From NCBI GenBank assembly GCA_019235885.1, contig JAFAKB010000014.1, positions 35,211-99,210 of the forward strand: a stretch of DNA of 64,000 nt, given 5' to 3'. Made by a program: the position numbers and the translations under genes. A model generated the notes under the pieces. That model was not told the DNA's origin and searched no databases. It saw only the letters and a program-made list of their open reading frames with translations. This document shows, piece after piece, positions 8,093 to 16,374 of the stretch; the first letter of the stretch is position 1; each line of letters opens with the position of its first letter. The DNA comes from Candidatus Eremiobacterota bacterium (GTDB lineage Bacteria; Vulcanimicrobiota; Vulcanimicrobiia; Vulcanimicrobiales; Vulcanimicrobiaceae).

Positions 8093-8130
8093 GAGCCGAG
8101 CCTGGCACGCGAACGTGAACGGCTCGCGAA
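8093..8130 (-). promoter_or_regulatory. 11-bp repeat promoter of the short GNAT-like gene
   Basis: Minus strand: TTCGCG (8125-8130), 5 bp, TTCACG (8114-8119), 9 bp, -10 CAGGCT (8099-8104), 6 bp, ATG at 8092. It sits back to back with the promoter of the divergent stress protein gene without overlap. Confidence 0.7.
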
Positions 8131-8137
8131 GAAGCCC

Positions 8138-8175
8138 TTCACGCGACGATCACACCGGCCCGGGATGCTACGCGT
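8138..8175 (+). promoter_or_regulatory. 11-bp repeat promoter of the universal stress protein at 8176
   Basis: TTCACG (8138-8143), 5 bp, ATCACA (8149-8154), 9 bp, -10 GATGCT (8164-8169), 6 bp, ATG. Confidence 0.7.
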
Positions 8176-9111
8176 ATGGACGTGTTCTCGCGCATGCTCG
8201 TCGCCGTGGACGGCTCCGGTCCTTCGGACGCCGCCGTCCGGCTGTCGCTTCAGATCGGCAGCGGCCCGGAAGGCGCGCTGCGCTTCGTCTCGGTCTTCGA
8301 CCCGCACGATGTGGGGGCGCTCGCCGCTGCGCAGCAGGCATGCCGGGATGCGTTGGATGACGCGTGCAGGTCGGCGCGCGAGGGTTCGGCCGGCGCGAGC
8401 GCAACGATGCGCACCGGGAATCCGGTCGACGAGATCCTCGCCGAAGCCGACGGCTGGAACGCCACCTGCGTCGTCGTCGGAACGCACGCGCGCAGCGGAT
8501 TGCCGCACGCGTTCTTCGGAAGCTGCGCCGAGGGCGTGTTGCGCTACAGCGCCCGGCCGGTGCTCGTGGCGCGCGACGGAGTGGCCCCGCGATCCGGGAC
8601 GTTCGAGCGCGTGCTCTGCGCGTACGACGGTTCGGCCGCCGCGCGCCGCGCGTTCGAAGCCGTCGCCGCGTTCGCCGCCGCGCGCCGCATCGAGGTGCAT
8701 CTGCTCTCGGTCGTTCAGCTCGATAATCTGTACGCGACCGGGTACGAGCGCGACGGCTTCGATCCCGACGGTTCGATTCGCAGTATCTACGACGAGGCGC
8801 GGCGCGCGCTCAAGGTGCTCGCGGCGGGTCCTGCGTCGAGCGGTGTTTGCGTCGCGCTGCACGTCGGCGGCGGCGCCGACGTAGCGGCAGTGATCGGCGC
8901 CAGCGCGGCCGCGTACCGCTGCGGGCTGATCGCGATGGGAACCCACGGGCGCCGCGGGATCACGCGAGCTCTTCTCGGCAGCACCGCGGAAAGCGTCATT
9001 CGCGGCGGAGCCGCGCCGGTGCTGGCGCTGCACGAGCGTGTCGCTGTGCCGATGCCCAGCCTCGTTCCTGATGTGAAGAACGCAGCCTTCACGGAGCTGT
9101 CCCAGCGATGA
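8176..9111 (+). CDS. Tandem-domain universal stress protein
   Basis: A 311-residue protein, two UspA domains. The second domain has an intact ATP loop (GTHGRRGITRALLGS). In the first it reads GTHARSGLPHAFFGS, with alanine in place of the second glycine, so nucleotide binding there may be altered. A 25-residue tail after the second domain (from HERVAVPMP to LSQR) is not part of the fold. ATG 8176 follows a -10 hexamer by 6 bp without a Shine-Dalgarno, so the mRNA is probably leaderless. Confidence 0.92.
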   Translation: MDVFSRMLVAVDGSGPSDAAVRLSLQIGSGPEGALRFVSVFDPHDVGALAAAQQACRDALDDACRSAREGSAGASATMRTGNPVDEILAEADGWNATCVVVGTHARSGLPHAFFGSCAEGVLRYSARPVLVARDGVAPRSGTFERVLCAYDGSAAARRAFEAVAAFAAARRIEVHLLSVVQLDNLYATGYERDGFDPDGSIRSIYDEARRALKVLAAGPASSGVCVALHVGGGADVAAVIGASAAAYRCGLIAMGTHGRRGITRALLGSTAESVIRGGAAPVLALHERVAVPMPSLVPDVKNAAFTELSQR

Positions 9112-9153
9112 CTACCTTGAGCGATCGCGCCGGGAGCGTGACGTCGCGCCCGA

Positions 9154-10065
9154 TCAGCTCTGCGCGACCAGGACCGGCTTGAAGTCGTAGAGTCTTGCTC
9201 CGGTCCGCGCGAACGTGGTGAGGCGCTGCATGTGTGCGCGTGCTTCGTTTCCGTCGCCGACGATGACGACGATCGCGGCCGACGAGCGCGCGATTCCGAC
9301 CGCGTTGAGCCGCACCGGCACGATCCCTTCCACGGGGTGCCGAAGCGTGAAGTGCAGGGCCGCGTCTTGCGGATCGTACAGTGTTCGACGGTTCCAATGG
9401 AACATGAACCGTTCGTCGCCGGCGAACCGTCTGAATACCGAAAAGGCGCCCGTTTCGCCGCGCGCCATCTGCATGCGCAACGCGCCGCACGCGAACGCCG
9501 CGAGATCGTCCCAGTCGTCGAAGCGGCTCCCTACGGACGGGTCGGCGAAGGTCCAGTCGACGATCGACCTCCCGGACGCGCTCGCGCCGGAGCGGATCCC
9601 CAGCAGGCGGCGCCACGTCTCGGTGGAGGCAAGAGTCGCGAGTCCGCCGTCGAGCACGGCGAGCGCGCATGCGTCCGCGCCGAGCATCAGCGCGTCGAGG
9701 GCTTCACGCTGCTCGGCGCAGGTGCGCCCGCTCGGGGGCTCGAGGAGCGCGAGAAGAAACGTCCGCTCCGTTTCGGTCATCCGGAATACGTCGGCGATCG
9801 CGTTGGCGAAGCGAGGTGAGACGTGGTGCGCCGTGCCCAGCTCGAAGGCGGTGTACCAGCCGACCGAGACGTCGGCCAGCTCCGCCACTTCCTCGCGTCG
9901 CAAACCGCGCACGCGTCGCAGACCGCGCGACGGTAGCCCGACGTCTCCGGGCCTCAGGCGGCTACGGCACGCGCGCAGAAAACGGCCCAGCTCCTCACGT
10001 CTCCAATCATCGTGCGCCGATTCGGGGCTGCACCGCGAACCGTCGAGATCGAGTTCCCACGCCAT
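9154..10065 (-). CDS. XRE-type regulator with MmyB-like ligand-binding domain
   Basis: A 303-residue protein. The helix-turn-helix lies at about residues 25-95 and shows the family pattern RGLRRVRGLRREEVAELADVS followed by WYTAFELG. The C-terminal two thirds match the MmyB/MLTR PAS-like ligand domain (LDALMLGADACALAVLDGGL, WRRLLGI). Members are ligand-responsive DNA-binding proteins; the ligand is unknown. The gene has the shared 11-bp repeat promoter and a leaderless ATG, so it would be a second-tier regulator within the same response. Confidence 0.88.
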   Translation of the reverse strand: MAWELDLDGSRCSPESAHDDWRREELGRFLRACRSRLRPGDVGLPSRGLRRVRGLRREEVAELADVSVGWYTAFELGTAHHVSPRFANAIADVFRMTETERTFLLALLEPPSGRTCAEQREALDALMLGADACALAVLDGGLATLASTETWRRLLGIRSGASASGRSIVDWTFADPSVGSRFDDWDDLAAFACGALRMQMARGETGAFSVFRRFAGDERFMFHWNRRTLYDPQDAALHFTLRHPVEGIVPVRLNAVGIARSSAAIVVIVGDGNEARAHMQRLTTFARTGARLYDFKPVLVAQS

Positions 10066-10103
10066 GCCGGAAGCGTAGGAGCTAGGTGAGAACGCGCTGC
10101 GAA
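10066..10103 (-). promoter_or_regulatory. 11-bp repeat promoter of the MmyB-like regulator
   Basis: Minus strand: TTCGCA (10098-10103), 5 bp, TTCTCA (10087-10092), 9 bp, -10 TACGCT (10072-10077), 6 bp, ATG at 10065. Confidence 0.72.
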
Positions 10104-10176
10104 CGCCCGGTGCACGACGGCTCCGTCCGCGTTCACGGGCGGCGGGCGAGCGACCGCCCGCCGCAGCGCCTTCGGA

Positions 10177-10746
10177 CTAGTTGTAGAATACCGGCTGGTA
10201 ATCGTACGGGTAGAGCGGGTAGTCCCAGCCGATGCTGTCGTCCCGAACGGCATCGCGGGAGCGCCGGAACACGATGCCGCCCATCCGGCCCATCGTCGTG
10301 TCGACCGGCGAGGTCCAGTCCTCGGAAACCTCGGCCAGCACCGCCGACTGACCCGCTGCCATCGTAAAGCCCGCCTGCCGCGCAAACTCCTCGTGCTCGT
10401 CGGCCTTGACCACGTCCGCCGTGCCGCCGATCAGCGCGCCCGTCGCGGCACCGACCCCGGCACCGGCCGCAGCGGTCGCGCCGGCGGCCGCGGCGGTCGC
10501 GCCGGCGGCAGCGCCGACGGGCCCCGCGAGCGCGCCGAGCAGCGCGCCGAGCCCGATGCCGGCCGCGGTCCGCAGCCCCGGATATGTCTCCTTCGTCGCC
10601 ACGTCGATCAAACCGTACTTGTCCCGATGGATGACGGCCGCGCCGTGAACGGTGATGTCGCCTCGGTCGTTGAGCTTCCACAGCTCATGGAGCCCGTCGA
10701 ACGCCTTTGCGTCGGACTCGAACGTGATCGCGATGTAGTTTTCCAT
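10177..10746 (-). CDS. DUF1269-like protein with Gly/Ala-rich hydrophobic core
   Basis: 189 residues. The N-terminal 55 residues (MENYIAITFESDAKAFDGLHELWKL, DITVHGAAVIHRDKYG) form an alpha-beta unit typical of DUF1269. It is followed by a long glycine/alanine-rich hydrophobic stretch (about 62-115) that could form a membrane hairpin, then a polar tail rich in Tyr and Asp (WDYPLYPYDYQ). Function is unknown; relatives are stress-induced. GGGAAAGGAC lies upstream of the ATG, so this transcript has a normal leader, and the shared 11-bp repeat is absent. Confidence 0.7.
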   Translation of the reverse strand: MENYIAITFESDAKAFDGLHELWKLNDRGDITVHGAAVIHRDKYGLIDVATKETYPGLRTAAGIGLGALLGALAGPVGAAAGATAAAAGATAAAGAGVGAATGALIGGTADVVKADEHEEFARQAGFTMAAGQSAVLAEVSEDWTSPVDTTMGRMGGIVFRRSRDAVRDDSIGWDYPLYPYDYQPVFYN

Positions 10747-10897
10747 TGTCCTTTCCCTCGGGTGAAACCGATGCGCCGATCATACGCGGCTCGCGGGCGC
10801 GGTTCCATCTAGTGACAGTGGATGGAAGCGCGAGCGTGCGCGTGAGAGACTGGTGGCGGAGGCACTGGCCTCTTGGAAACCACGAAGGGAGAATACC

Positions 10898-11278
10898 GTG
10901 AGCACCGTGATCGACGACCGGCTGCAGCATGCGCGCGCGCAAGCCCAGCAGCCCCACGAGAAGCTCGAGGCCGCTCGCCACAAGACGGTCGAACAGATGC
11001 GCGCCGACCTGTCCGCCGCCAGCACCAAGGCCCACGAGCTCAGCACGTCGGTAAGAGCGATGGCGGAAGCCGACCGAACCGAAGCCAAGGACAAGCTCCT
11101 TGCGGCGGCCGACTCGCTGCGGGACGCCGCCGAGACCGCGCGGACGGCCGCGGACGAGAAGCGCGAGGAAACGAAAGCAGGCGCCCAGGCAGCGCTCGGC
11201 AAGGCACGCGAAGCGCTGCACAAACTGAGCGAGACGATTGCCGCCCAGCGCCGCGAGGCGAAGGCGGAGAAGGTCTAG
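10898..11278 (+). CDS. Alanine/lysine/glutamate-rich helical protein
   Basis: 126 residues starting at GTG 10898, chosen because GGGAG lies 7 bp upstream. The whole chain is low-complexity amphipathic helix (HARAQAQQPHEKLEAARHKT, TARTAADEKREETKAGAQAA) without signal peptide or membrane segment, resembling apolipoprotein-like or LEA-like bacterial stress proteins. Such proteins are thought to protect membranes or proteins; nothing in the sequence fixes the role. The HdeD-like gene follows after 4 bp, suggesting an operon. Confidence 0.7.
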   Translation: MSTVIDDRLQHARAQAQQPHEKLEAARHKTVEQMRADLSAASTKAHELSTSVRAMAEADRTEAKDKLLAAADSLRDAAETARTAADEKREETKAGAQAALGKAREALHKLSETIAAQRREAKAEKV

Positions 11279-11282
11279 CCGG

Positions 11283-11849
11283 GTGAACGCGATGCTAGAA
11301 ACGATCTCGAGCCGCTGGTGGCTCATGCTCGTGCGCGGGATCGCCGGGGTCCTGTTCGCGATCGCGGCGGTGATATGGCCGCAGATCACGCTGCCCGTGC
11401 TGACCACGCTGTTCGGCGTCTATGCCCTCGTCGACGGCGTGTTCGCCCTAGCTGCTGCGACCAGTCCGTTGGCAGCCGGCCGCTGGTGGGCGCTGCTGAT
11501 CGAAGGGATCCTCGGCATCGTCGTCGCGTTCCTCGTCTTCACGGAACCGGCGATGAGCCAAGCGGCGTTCGTCATCGCCGTCGGCCTCTGGTCGCTGTTC
11601 ACCGGAGTCCTCGAGATCATCGCCGGGATCCAGCTGCGCGACATCGTCGAGAACGAGTGGATGTACGTGGTCGCCGGGATCGTTTCGATCCTGTTCGGCG
11701 TCCTGGTGCTGCGGTACCCGGTAGCAGGGGCGATCGGCGTGGTGTGGCTCTTCGCCGGCTATGCCTTCATCTTCGGAGTGCTCGCAATCGCGTTGAGCTA
11801 TCGGCTGCAGCAGTTGCACAGCAAACTGCAACAAGCTCACCCCGCGTAG
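11283..11849 (+). CDS. HdeD/DUF308-family membrane protein
   Basis: 188 residues with six hydrophobic segments arranged as three similar hairpins (for example LVRGIAGVLFAIAAVIWP, LIEGILGIVVAFLVF and VVAGIVSILFGVLVL), the repeat pattern of the HdeD acid-resistance family. GTG 11283 is favoured over ATG 11292 because GGAGAAGG lies about 10 bp before it. It follows the helical protein gene directly. Predicted inner-membrane stress protein; the acid-resistance role is known in enterobacteria only and is not shown here. Confidence 0.85.
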   Translation: MNAMLETISSRWWLMLVRGIAGVLFAIAAVIWPQITLPVLTTLFGVYALVDGVFALAAATSPLAAGRWWALLIEGILGIVVAFLVFTEPAMSQAAFVIAVGLWSLFTGVLEIIAGIQLRDIVENEWMYVVAGIVSILFGVLVLRYPVAGAIGVVWLFAGYAFIFGVLAIALSYRLQQLHSKLQQAHPA

Positions 11850-11877
11850 CTCAAGCTTCGGCGACGGACGGCGCTCA

Positions 11878-11901
11878 GCGTCCCGGCGAAAGCCGGGACG
11901 C
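11878..11901. repeat. Perfect 10-bp hairpin with GAAA tetraloop between convergent genes
   Basis: GCGTCCCGGC (11878-11887), GAAA, GCCGGGACGC (11892-11901). It lies between the ends of the HdeD-like and toxin genes. There is no T tract on either side, so it is a REP-like stem or a Rho-type/processing signal rather than a classical terminator. Confidence 0.6.
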
Positions 11902-11922
11902 CTCAGCGTGGTCCGGAGAGAC

Positions 11923-12360
11923 CTACCGCTTGCGGCGACGAGCGCGAACCGGCGCCGGCGGATCGGGCGCGCGCAGCGCGGCTTCTGCTTGTTGCGCCGC
12001 GACCAGCCCGTCGAAAGCGTCGCGCCGGTCGCGCACACGTTTTGTCATCGGTTCCGACCGGGTGGCGTGCGGCATCACGCTCACCACGATCACCTGCTGG
12101 TGTAGGTCGACCGCGTAGTAGAGCCGATCGCCGCCGGAGATCTCGTACTCCCAAAAGGGCTTGTTGTGCTTGCCCTTCAGCGGGAATTGCCGCGTCCCGT
12201 AGACGTCGAGCGGGTGCTCTGAGAGCCGCTCGTATACGCCCTTCATCGCCTTCGGCAACTTCCGAACGAAGGTGTCCCACTCGCCCTTCGCTGCGGCCGA
12301 CGACGCGACGAGACGGTATCGTCCGGTGCGCCAGCCGCGAAGCGGTTCGATCGGAATCAC
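11923..12360 (-). CDS. RelE/ParE-superfamily toxin
   Basis: 145 residues starting at GTG 12360, 3 bp after the stop of the antitoxin-like gene. The fold signature is the C-terminal half of the core: LSEHPLDVYGTRQFPLKGK, then YEISGGDRLYYAVDLHQQVIVVSVMPHA, which is the RelE beta-sheet with its conserved arginine and final histidine. A 40-residue charged tail (AEAALRAPDPPAPVRARRRKR) extends beyond the core. By family it would be a ribosome-dependent mRNase or gyrase inhibitor held inactive by its partner. Confidence 0.72.
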   Translation of the reverse strand: MIPIEPLRGWRTGRYRLVASSAAAKGEWDTFVRKLPKAMKGVYERLSEHPLDVYGTRQFPLKGKHNKPFWEYEISGGDRLYYAVDLHQQVIVVSVMPHATRSEPMTKRVRDRRDAFDGLVAAQQAEAALRAPDPPAPVRARRRKR

Positions 12361-12363
12361 GGA

Positions 12364-12843
12364 CTACGGCTGACCTTCCAGCAAGATCGATCGCTCGCGT
12401 TCGAGCCGTTCGCGCAGCTCACGGTCCCGCAGGACCATCGCACTGCGGCGCCACTGCTCGACGACGTCTGTTACGTCGGATGCCGGCCGGTCACCGCCCA
12501 CAACGCGGTCGTACGCGTCCTGCAGCTCCGCGAGGAAGTCGACCAAATCATCGTTATCGAACTCCCGCGCCCACTCCAGTTCGAGCGGGTACGCGATCTG
12601 AGTACGCTCATCGTCGGGGCGATCGAGGCGAGTAACGACGTAGCGCGCAGCGCCGACTAGCAGCTTCGCGAGCTCATAGGTCGCGAACATCCGTCGCGCC
12701 AGCGCATGGTTCACCAGCGCGATGTCGTCCTTCTGCTCGCGACGGATCACCACCGGGCGCTCGCTCGCCGTATCCAGCACGTCCTTCGTGCGCTTTTGGA
12801 GGTCGGTCGTCGACCGGATCTCCCCATCCAAAACCAGTGGCAT
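12364..12843 (-). CDS. Phd/YefM-like antitoxin
   Basis: 159 residues from ATG 12843; the other ATG at 12849 directly abuts GGGAG, so the second is better spaced. The N-terminal 50 residues (IRSTTDLQKRTKDVLDTASERPVVIRREQKDDIALV) fit the Phd/YefM DNA-binding fold. The remaining 110 residues are longer than usual and acidic, ending in a helical region (WRRSAMVLRDRELRERLERE) likely to wrap the toxin. It precedes the RelE-like gene, the usual antitoxin-toxin order, and probably represses the operon through the inverted repeats just upstream. Confidence 0.7.
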   Translation of the reverse strand: MPLVLDGEIRSTTDLQKRTKDVLDTASERPVVIRREQKDDIALVNHALARRMFATYELAKLLVGAARYVVTRLDRPDDERTQIAYPLELEWAREFDNDDLVDFLAELQDAYDRVVGGDRPASDVTDVVEQWRRSAMVLRDRELRERLERERSILLEGQP

Positions 12844-13191
12844 GCGCATCTCCCTACGGCTATAGACGTGGATATACCTCCATATGGTTCCACGCTTTAG
12901 CGTAGATCGGCGCCGCGACCGCGAAAGCTTAATCAAGCCCTCCGGTCGCCATCGGAACGGCTACCTTAATAGCCAATACAGGCCCTTGCGTCATCGGCGC
13001 CGAACGGCGGCGAGCAACACCTATATGAGCAAAGACATGCCGGTTCTTTTTGAAGGCCGGCTGGCTATTCGCATATGCGAATCGAAGAGTGGCAACACGA
13101 CTGCCGACGTTGTCATGTCGTTTATGCAGATGCTTCATCCCATGACGCATATCGGCAAAGCCACCGCAGCCCCCCCACGACCAAAGGAACT
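12844..13191. other. Non-coding stretch with toxin-antitoxin promoter region
   Basis: The left end holds the operon leader and candidate operators: an inverted repeat ACGCT-TT-AGCGT at 12892-12903 and an AT-rich segment with ATAT blocks at 12871-12884. The rest (12937-13191) shows only short frames with no codon bias or family resemblance. I see no gene in it. Confidence 0.5.
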
Positions 13192-14727
13192 TCAATCAGG
13201 CAGCTGACTGACGCCGGACGTGCTGAGCAAGAGCTTGTCTTTCGGCGCTGTAGCTCGAATGCGATCCGCCAAGCCAAACTGATCCAGGAAGCCAAAGAGC
13301 TTTTGTTCAGAAAAATGGTAATCGTCCACGAACTCCTCAGAAACCCAGAGCAGCCGGCGGCCATCGTTCAGATCGATTGCGAACACGAAGCAGCCTCGAT
13401 TGAAATCCTCGCGCGGTGCCGATACCGGGGCTAGTAATGTGTCCCGCATGTACGCTCGAAGTGAGGTCAATGTCGCTGTATCGGCGTCGGGCTCAACTGT
13501 CGCTTCTTCGTCAGAGGAAAAGGGAACGTCTCGGGCAGCGTAGCCGAAGAATGAATAGATTTGTGTTGCTAGTCTGAACGCTAGATTCCGGCAGAGGATA
13601 GGGCGCCCGAGCTCGAACGGCTCGAGCATCGTCATGCCAACGCTGGTTTGATCTAAAAGATCATGTGCGCTGGCGATTTGCGCATTATACCAAATGCTTC
13701 CACCCTCACCTAGAGGAAGCCTCAGCTTTGTATCGTTCGCTACTACGACAGGAACTAACAATACCTTAGTTGGTCGAGCGCATGCCGCCAGATCTGCCAG
13801 CATATATGCAAAACTGACGCAGTATTCGACAAGCGCGTTCGGATAGAGCCGTGGAGCGACCATGAAGTCTCTCTCATCTTGCGTCCAGCAGAGAATCTCA
13901 TCTACCAACTTCACGAAGACGAGATCCCCCGACGGCGTGATTGTAGTCAAACTAGCCGAACCATAAGGCTGCTCCCATACGCCACGCCGCTGAACCACAT
14001 CAAACCCGGGATGCGCTACAAGCCATCCGCCATTGCGATAATACAGCGGTTCTCGAAAAGCGCGCATCGCGTCGTCTTCCGAAATCGAATCGTAATTGCC
14101 ATCGTTTGCGGAGATCAATGCGAGCGTTGGCTCGCCGCGACCTTTGATTCTGCCCACTGTTTCATCGAGAAAACCTTTTGCGCCTTGGGAAATTTCCGTT
14201 CTCCCTAGTGTGCTTTCAATGACTGCTTTGGGGGTCTGATAGGGAGCGAACTCGGCTACTTCGTGCTTGTCGCGAAATGCTTGTTCAATTTCCTCATAAC
14301 GCATCCGTTCAGACGTTGCATCATAGCGATTATAAAAGTCTGTTTTCTTGTCGGCCGAAATCATATGGGGCGGATTCTGTGGCGCGATCCGAGTAATGAC
14401 CAGGTCCTTGCCGTCTACCGTTAACGGGACGACTTCAAAAACTGGACGTGGCGTAAGCCCATCACGGAGGCGTTGACGAACGCTGTCTGCGACATCGTGG
14501 ACTCGATCGACGTGCCTGATACCGGACGCAGCATGGCTGTCGTCCTCCTCAACGCCGATGAGAATGAAACCACCGCCGAAGTTCGCCATTGCGCACGCAG
14601 CTTTTAGTAGATCGGTATCGACAGTAGCCTTATATTCGAGGGCGTTTTCCTCAGCGACGCGGCGCGTGATTAGCTCGCGGATGTCGTCTGCCGTTACATC
14701 GCGTGCGAAAGCGCGATCTGTAATCAC
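13192..14727 (-). CDS. AlbA_2/Schlafen-like putative nucleic-acid-binding protein
   Basis: 511 residues from GTG 14727, chosen because AAGGAG lies 7 bp before it. The N-terminal 150 residues match the AlbA_2 (Schlafen AAA_4) domain: EENALEYKATVDTDLLKAACAMANFGGGFILIGVEED, then DGLTPRPVFEVVPLTVDGKDLVITRIAPQNPPHMI. The remaining 350 residues are unfamiliar and hold no recognisable motif. Base composition is clearly less GC-rich than the flanks, with more A/T in third codon positions, suggesting transfer. It is divergent from the Mrr-like gene next door. Proteins of this class occur in defence islands; an anti-phage role is an inference. Confidence 0.72.
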   Translation of the reverse strand: MITDRAFARDVTADDIRELITRRVAEENALEYKATVDTDLLKAACAMANFGGGFILIGVEEDDSHAASGIRHVDRVHDVADSVRQRLRDGLTPRPVFEVVPLTVDGKDLVITRIAPQNPPHMISADKKTDFYNRYDATSERMRYEEIEQAFRDKHEVAEFAPYQTPKAVIESTLGRTEISQGAKGFLDETVGRIKGRGEPTLALISANDGNYDSISEDDAMRAFREPLYYRNGGWLVAHPGFDVVQRRGVWEQPYGSASLTTITPSGDLVFVKLVDEILCWTQDERDFMVAPRLYPNALVEYCVSFAYMLADLAACARPTKVLLVPVVVANDTKLRLPLGEGGSIWYNAQIASAHDLLDQTSVGMTMLEPFELGRPILCRNLAFRLATQIYSFFGYAARDVPFSSDEEATVEPDADTATLTSLRAYMRDTLLAPVSAPREDFNRGCFVFAIDLNDGRRLLWVSEEFVDDYHFSEQKLFGFLDQFGLADRIRATAPKDKLLLSTSGVSQLPD

Positions 14728-14874
14728 GTACGTGTCTCCTTGCGGTCGCCCGTGTCGATGCCAATGGTGCGCAGCTCGCCGAGTCGCCGACAATATCGAA
14801 CGCTTGTTCGCTTCTGGGCGGGGTGTTCCCCTGATCGTGGGGCGTGATCAGCGTGAGACCGAAATGGCAGACTC

Positions 14875-15846
14875 ATGGCCGTTCCCAAGTTTGACGCTCT
14901 CATGTCGCCTTTGCTCCAGGTCGCGGCCGATGGCAAAGAGCATCGTCTTAACGATATCGTGCCGCTAATCGCCGACGAGCTGAACCTTTCGCAAGCCGAT
15001 CGCACTGAGCAAATGCAATCCGGTCAACCACGATTTCGCAATCGCGTGTATTGGGCGAAGCTCTACTTGAGCCAGGCAGGGGCTATCGACACCATCCGCC
15101 CGGGCGTGTTCGTCATTACTGATCGTGGGCGGACTCTTCTTTCGAATGGATCAGATCGAGTCACCGTGGACGACTTGAACGCCTTCCCGGAGTTTCGGGC
15201 ATTCCGTGCGAAAGTAGGGACGGGTACGCATAGGGTACGCAGAGTCGACAAAGATGTTGCCGTTGCAGTTCCTGAGGACAGCGTCGATGAGCAAGAAGAC
15301 GAATCAACCACACGGACTGAAGTTCGTGAGTCTCATCAGATCCAAGCGTTGCTTGCTGAAATCGGTTACAGAATGGGCATGCAGATTTGGTTGCCGAAGG
15401 GCGATCGTGCAGCCGTGCTAGGCGAATGGCCAGGCGATCATGCTGAGCCCGTGGAGCGTCTGCCGTTAAACTACGACGAAGTGACGTTGAGGACCATCGA
15501 GCAGATCGATGTACTATGGCTAAAGGGCAGAGCAATCCGGCGCGCATTCGAGGTCGAGCACACGACCGCCGTATATTCGGGCATTCTTCGAATGGCTGAC
15601 CTGTTAGCGCTGCAACCCAACATGGATATTAAACTTCATATAGTGGCTCCTATCGCCCGGAAAAGTAAAGTCTTTCAGGAATTGCGTCGGCCAGTATTCT
15701 CGCTTCTTGAGCGCGGGCCACTATCGGAGTATTGCACCTTTCTTTCGTATGATAGTGTCCGTGACTTGCGAGAGCAGCCGCTATTAGCTCATCTGAATGA
15801 CGCGGTGCTGGACGAGTATGCTCAGGAAGCGGAGGAATCGCTTTGA
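14875..15846 (+). CDS. Mrr N-terminal-domain protein, probable restriction-type nuclease
   Basis: 323 residues. The first 100 (FDALMSPLLQVAADGKEHRL, VYWAKLYLSQAGAIDTIRPGVFVITDRG) form the Mrr_N winged-helix domain typical of type IV restriction proteins. After an acidic linker (SVDEQEDE) the C-terminal domain contains FEVEHTTAVYSGILRMADLL, in which E-x-E could belong to a PD-(D/E)xK nuclease core, and LHIVAPIARKSKVFQEL supplying a lysine. It has the same low-GC character as the divergent AlbA_2-like gene. By family it would cut modified or foreign DNA. Confidence 0.7.
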   Translation: MAVPKFDALMSPLLQVAADGKEHRLNDIVPLIADELNLSQADRTEQMQSGQPRFRNRVYWAKLYLSQAGAIDTIRPGVFVITDRGRTLLSNGSDRVTVDDLNAFPEFRAFRAKVGTGTHRVRRVDKDVAVAVPEDSVDEQEDESTTRTEVRESHQIQALLAEIGYRMGMQIWLPKGDRAAVLGEWPGDHAEPVERLPLNYDEVTLRTIEQIDVLWLKGRAIRRAFEVEHTTAVYSGILRMADLLALQPNMDIKLHIVAPIARKSKVFQELRRPVFSLLERGPLSEYCTFLSYDSVRDLREQPLLAHLNDAVLDEYAQEAEESL

Positions 15847-15979
15847 TTTTTCGCCCGAGCCAACTCGCCGTTGAGGATGGGATCCTAGCCGCGTCCGTCG
15901 ACGCGCGCACGGCTGCAATTTATCGATCGCCTTAGCCGCAGTAGTTTGGCTCCTTTAACCACCGGCTTGGTTCAGGCTT

Positions 15980-16014
15980 TTGCCAAAGCGCCACGGTTGT
16001 AGTAATCTGTCGGC
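15980..16014 (+). promoter_or_regulatory. Sigma-70-like promoter, leaderless, for the 69-aa gene
   Basis: TTGCCA (15980-15985), 17 bp, TAATCT (16003-16008), 6 bp, ATG 16015. Spacing is ideal for a housekeeping promoter, and transcription should start at or next to the start codon. Confidence 0.6.
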
Positions 16015-16224
16015 ATGGCCAGAGGTCCCATCGACGATCACAGTAGCTCAGCGATTTGTGATGCCGCGCAGCGGCGACAACGACGCACGCACCTTCGTAA
16101 ACTCGTCGATTTGACGCAGCGATACGGATTATACGAACGTGATGAAGAGGCGATGCAGAGTCTCGCGAGAATTCGAAACGCTGATCGGCGCGGAATGGAA
16201 TCGGAGACCAAAGAAGAACCGTGA
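16015..16224 (+). CDS. Small protein of unknown function, 69 aa
   Basis: A short polar, arginine-rich protein (QRRQRRTHLRKLVDLTQRYG) with a helical middle and an acidic tail (ESETKEEP); no signal peptide or membrane segment. Not recognised. The support for it is a well-spaced promoter ending 6 bp before the ATG, and the lower GC that matches its accessory neighbours. A small DNA-binding or adaptor protein is possible but not shown. Confidence 0.45.
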   Translation: MARGPIDDHSSSAICDAAQRRQRRTHLRKLVDLTQRYGLYERDEEAMQSLARIRNADRRGMESETKEEP

Positions 16225-16374
16225 ACGATGGAGCGGGAGCGGCCGGGACCCACTTGGACGGGTTCGAATCTTGTTGGGACTCTTTGCGCTGCTGTAGCCT
16301 CCTAACGGGAAGAACTCCGCTGTTCGAAGAGCCGAAGGTGCAGACGAGCGTGCGCCGGCGAGCGCACGGGGGCG

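Noticed and set aside
10794..10850. ECF-sigma-like GGAA...CGT elements between the DUF1269-like and helical protein genes, on both strands
   Set aside because: Spacing differs between the two and the motif is short; it could be chance in GC-rich DNA.
12884..13207. Overlapping frames of 107 codons (plus) and 88 codons (minus)
   Set aside because: No codon bias, no family resemblance, no ribosome-binding site; treated as non-coding.
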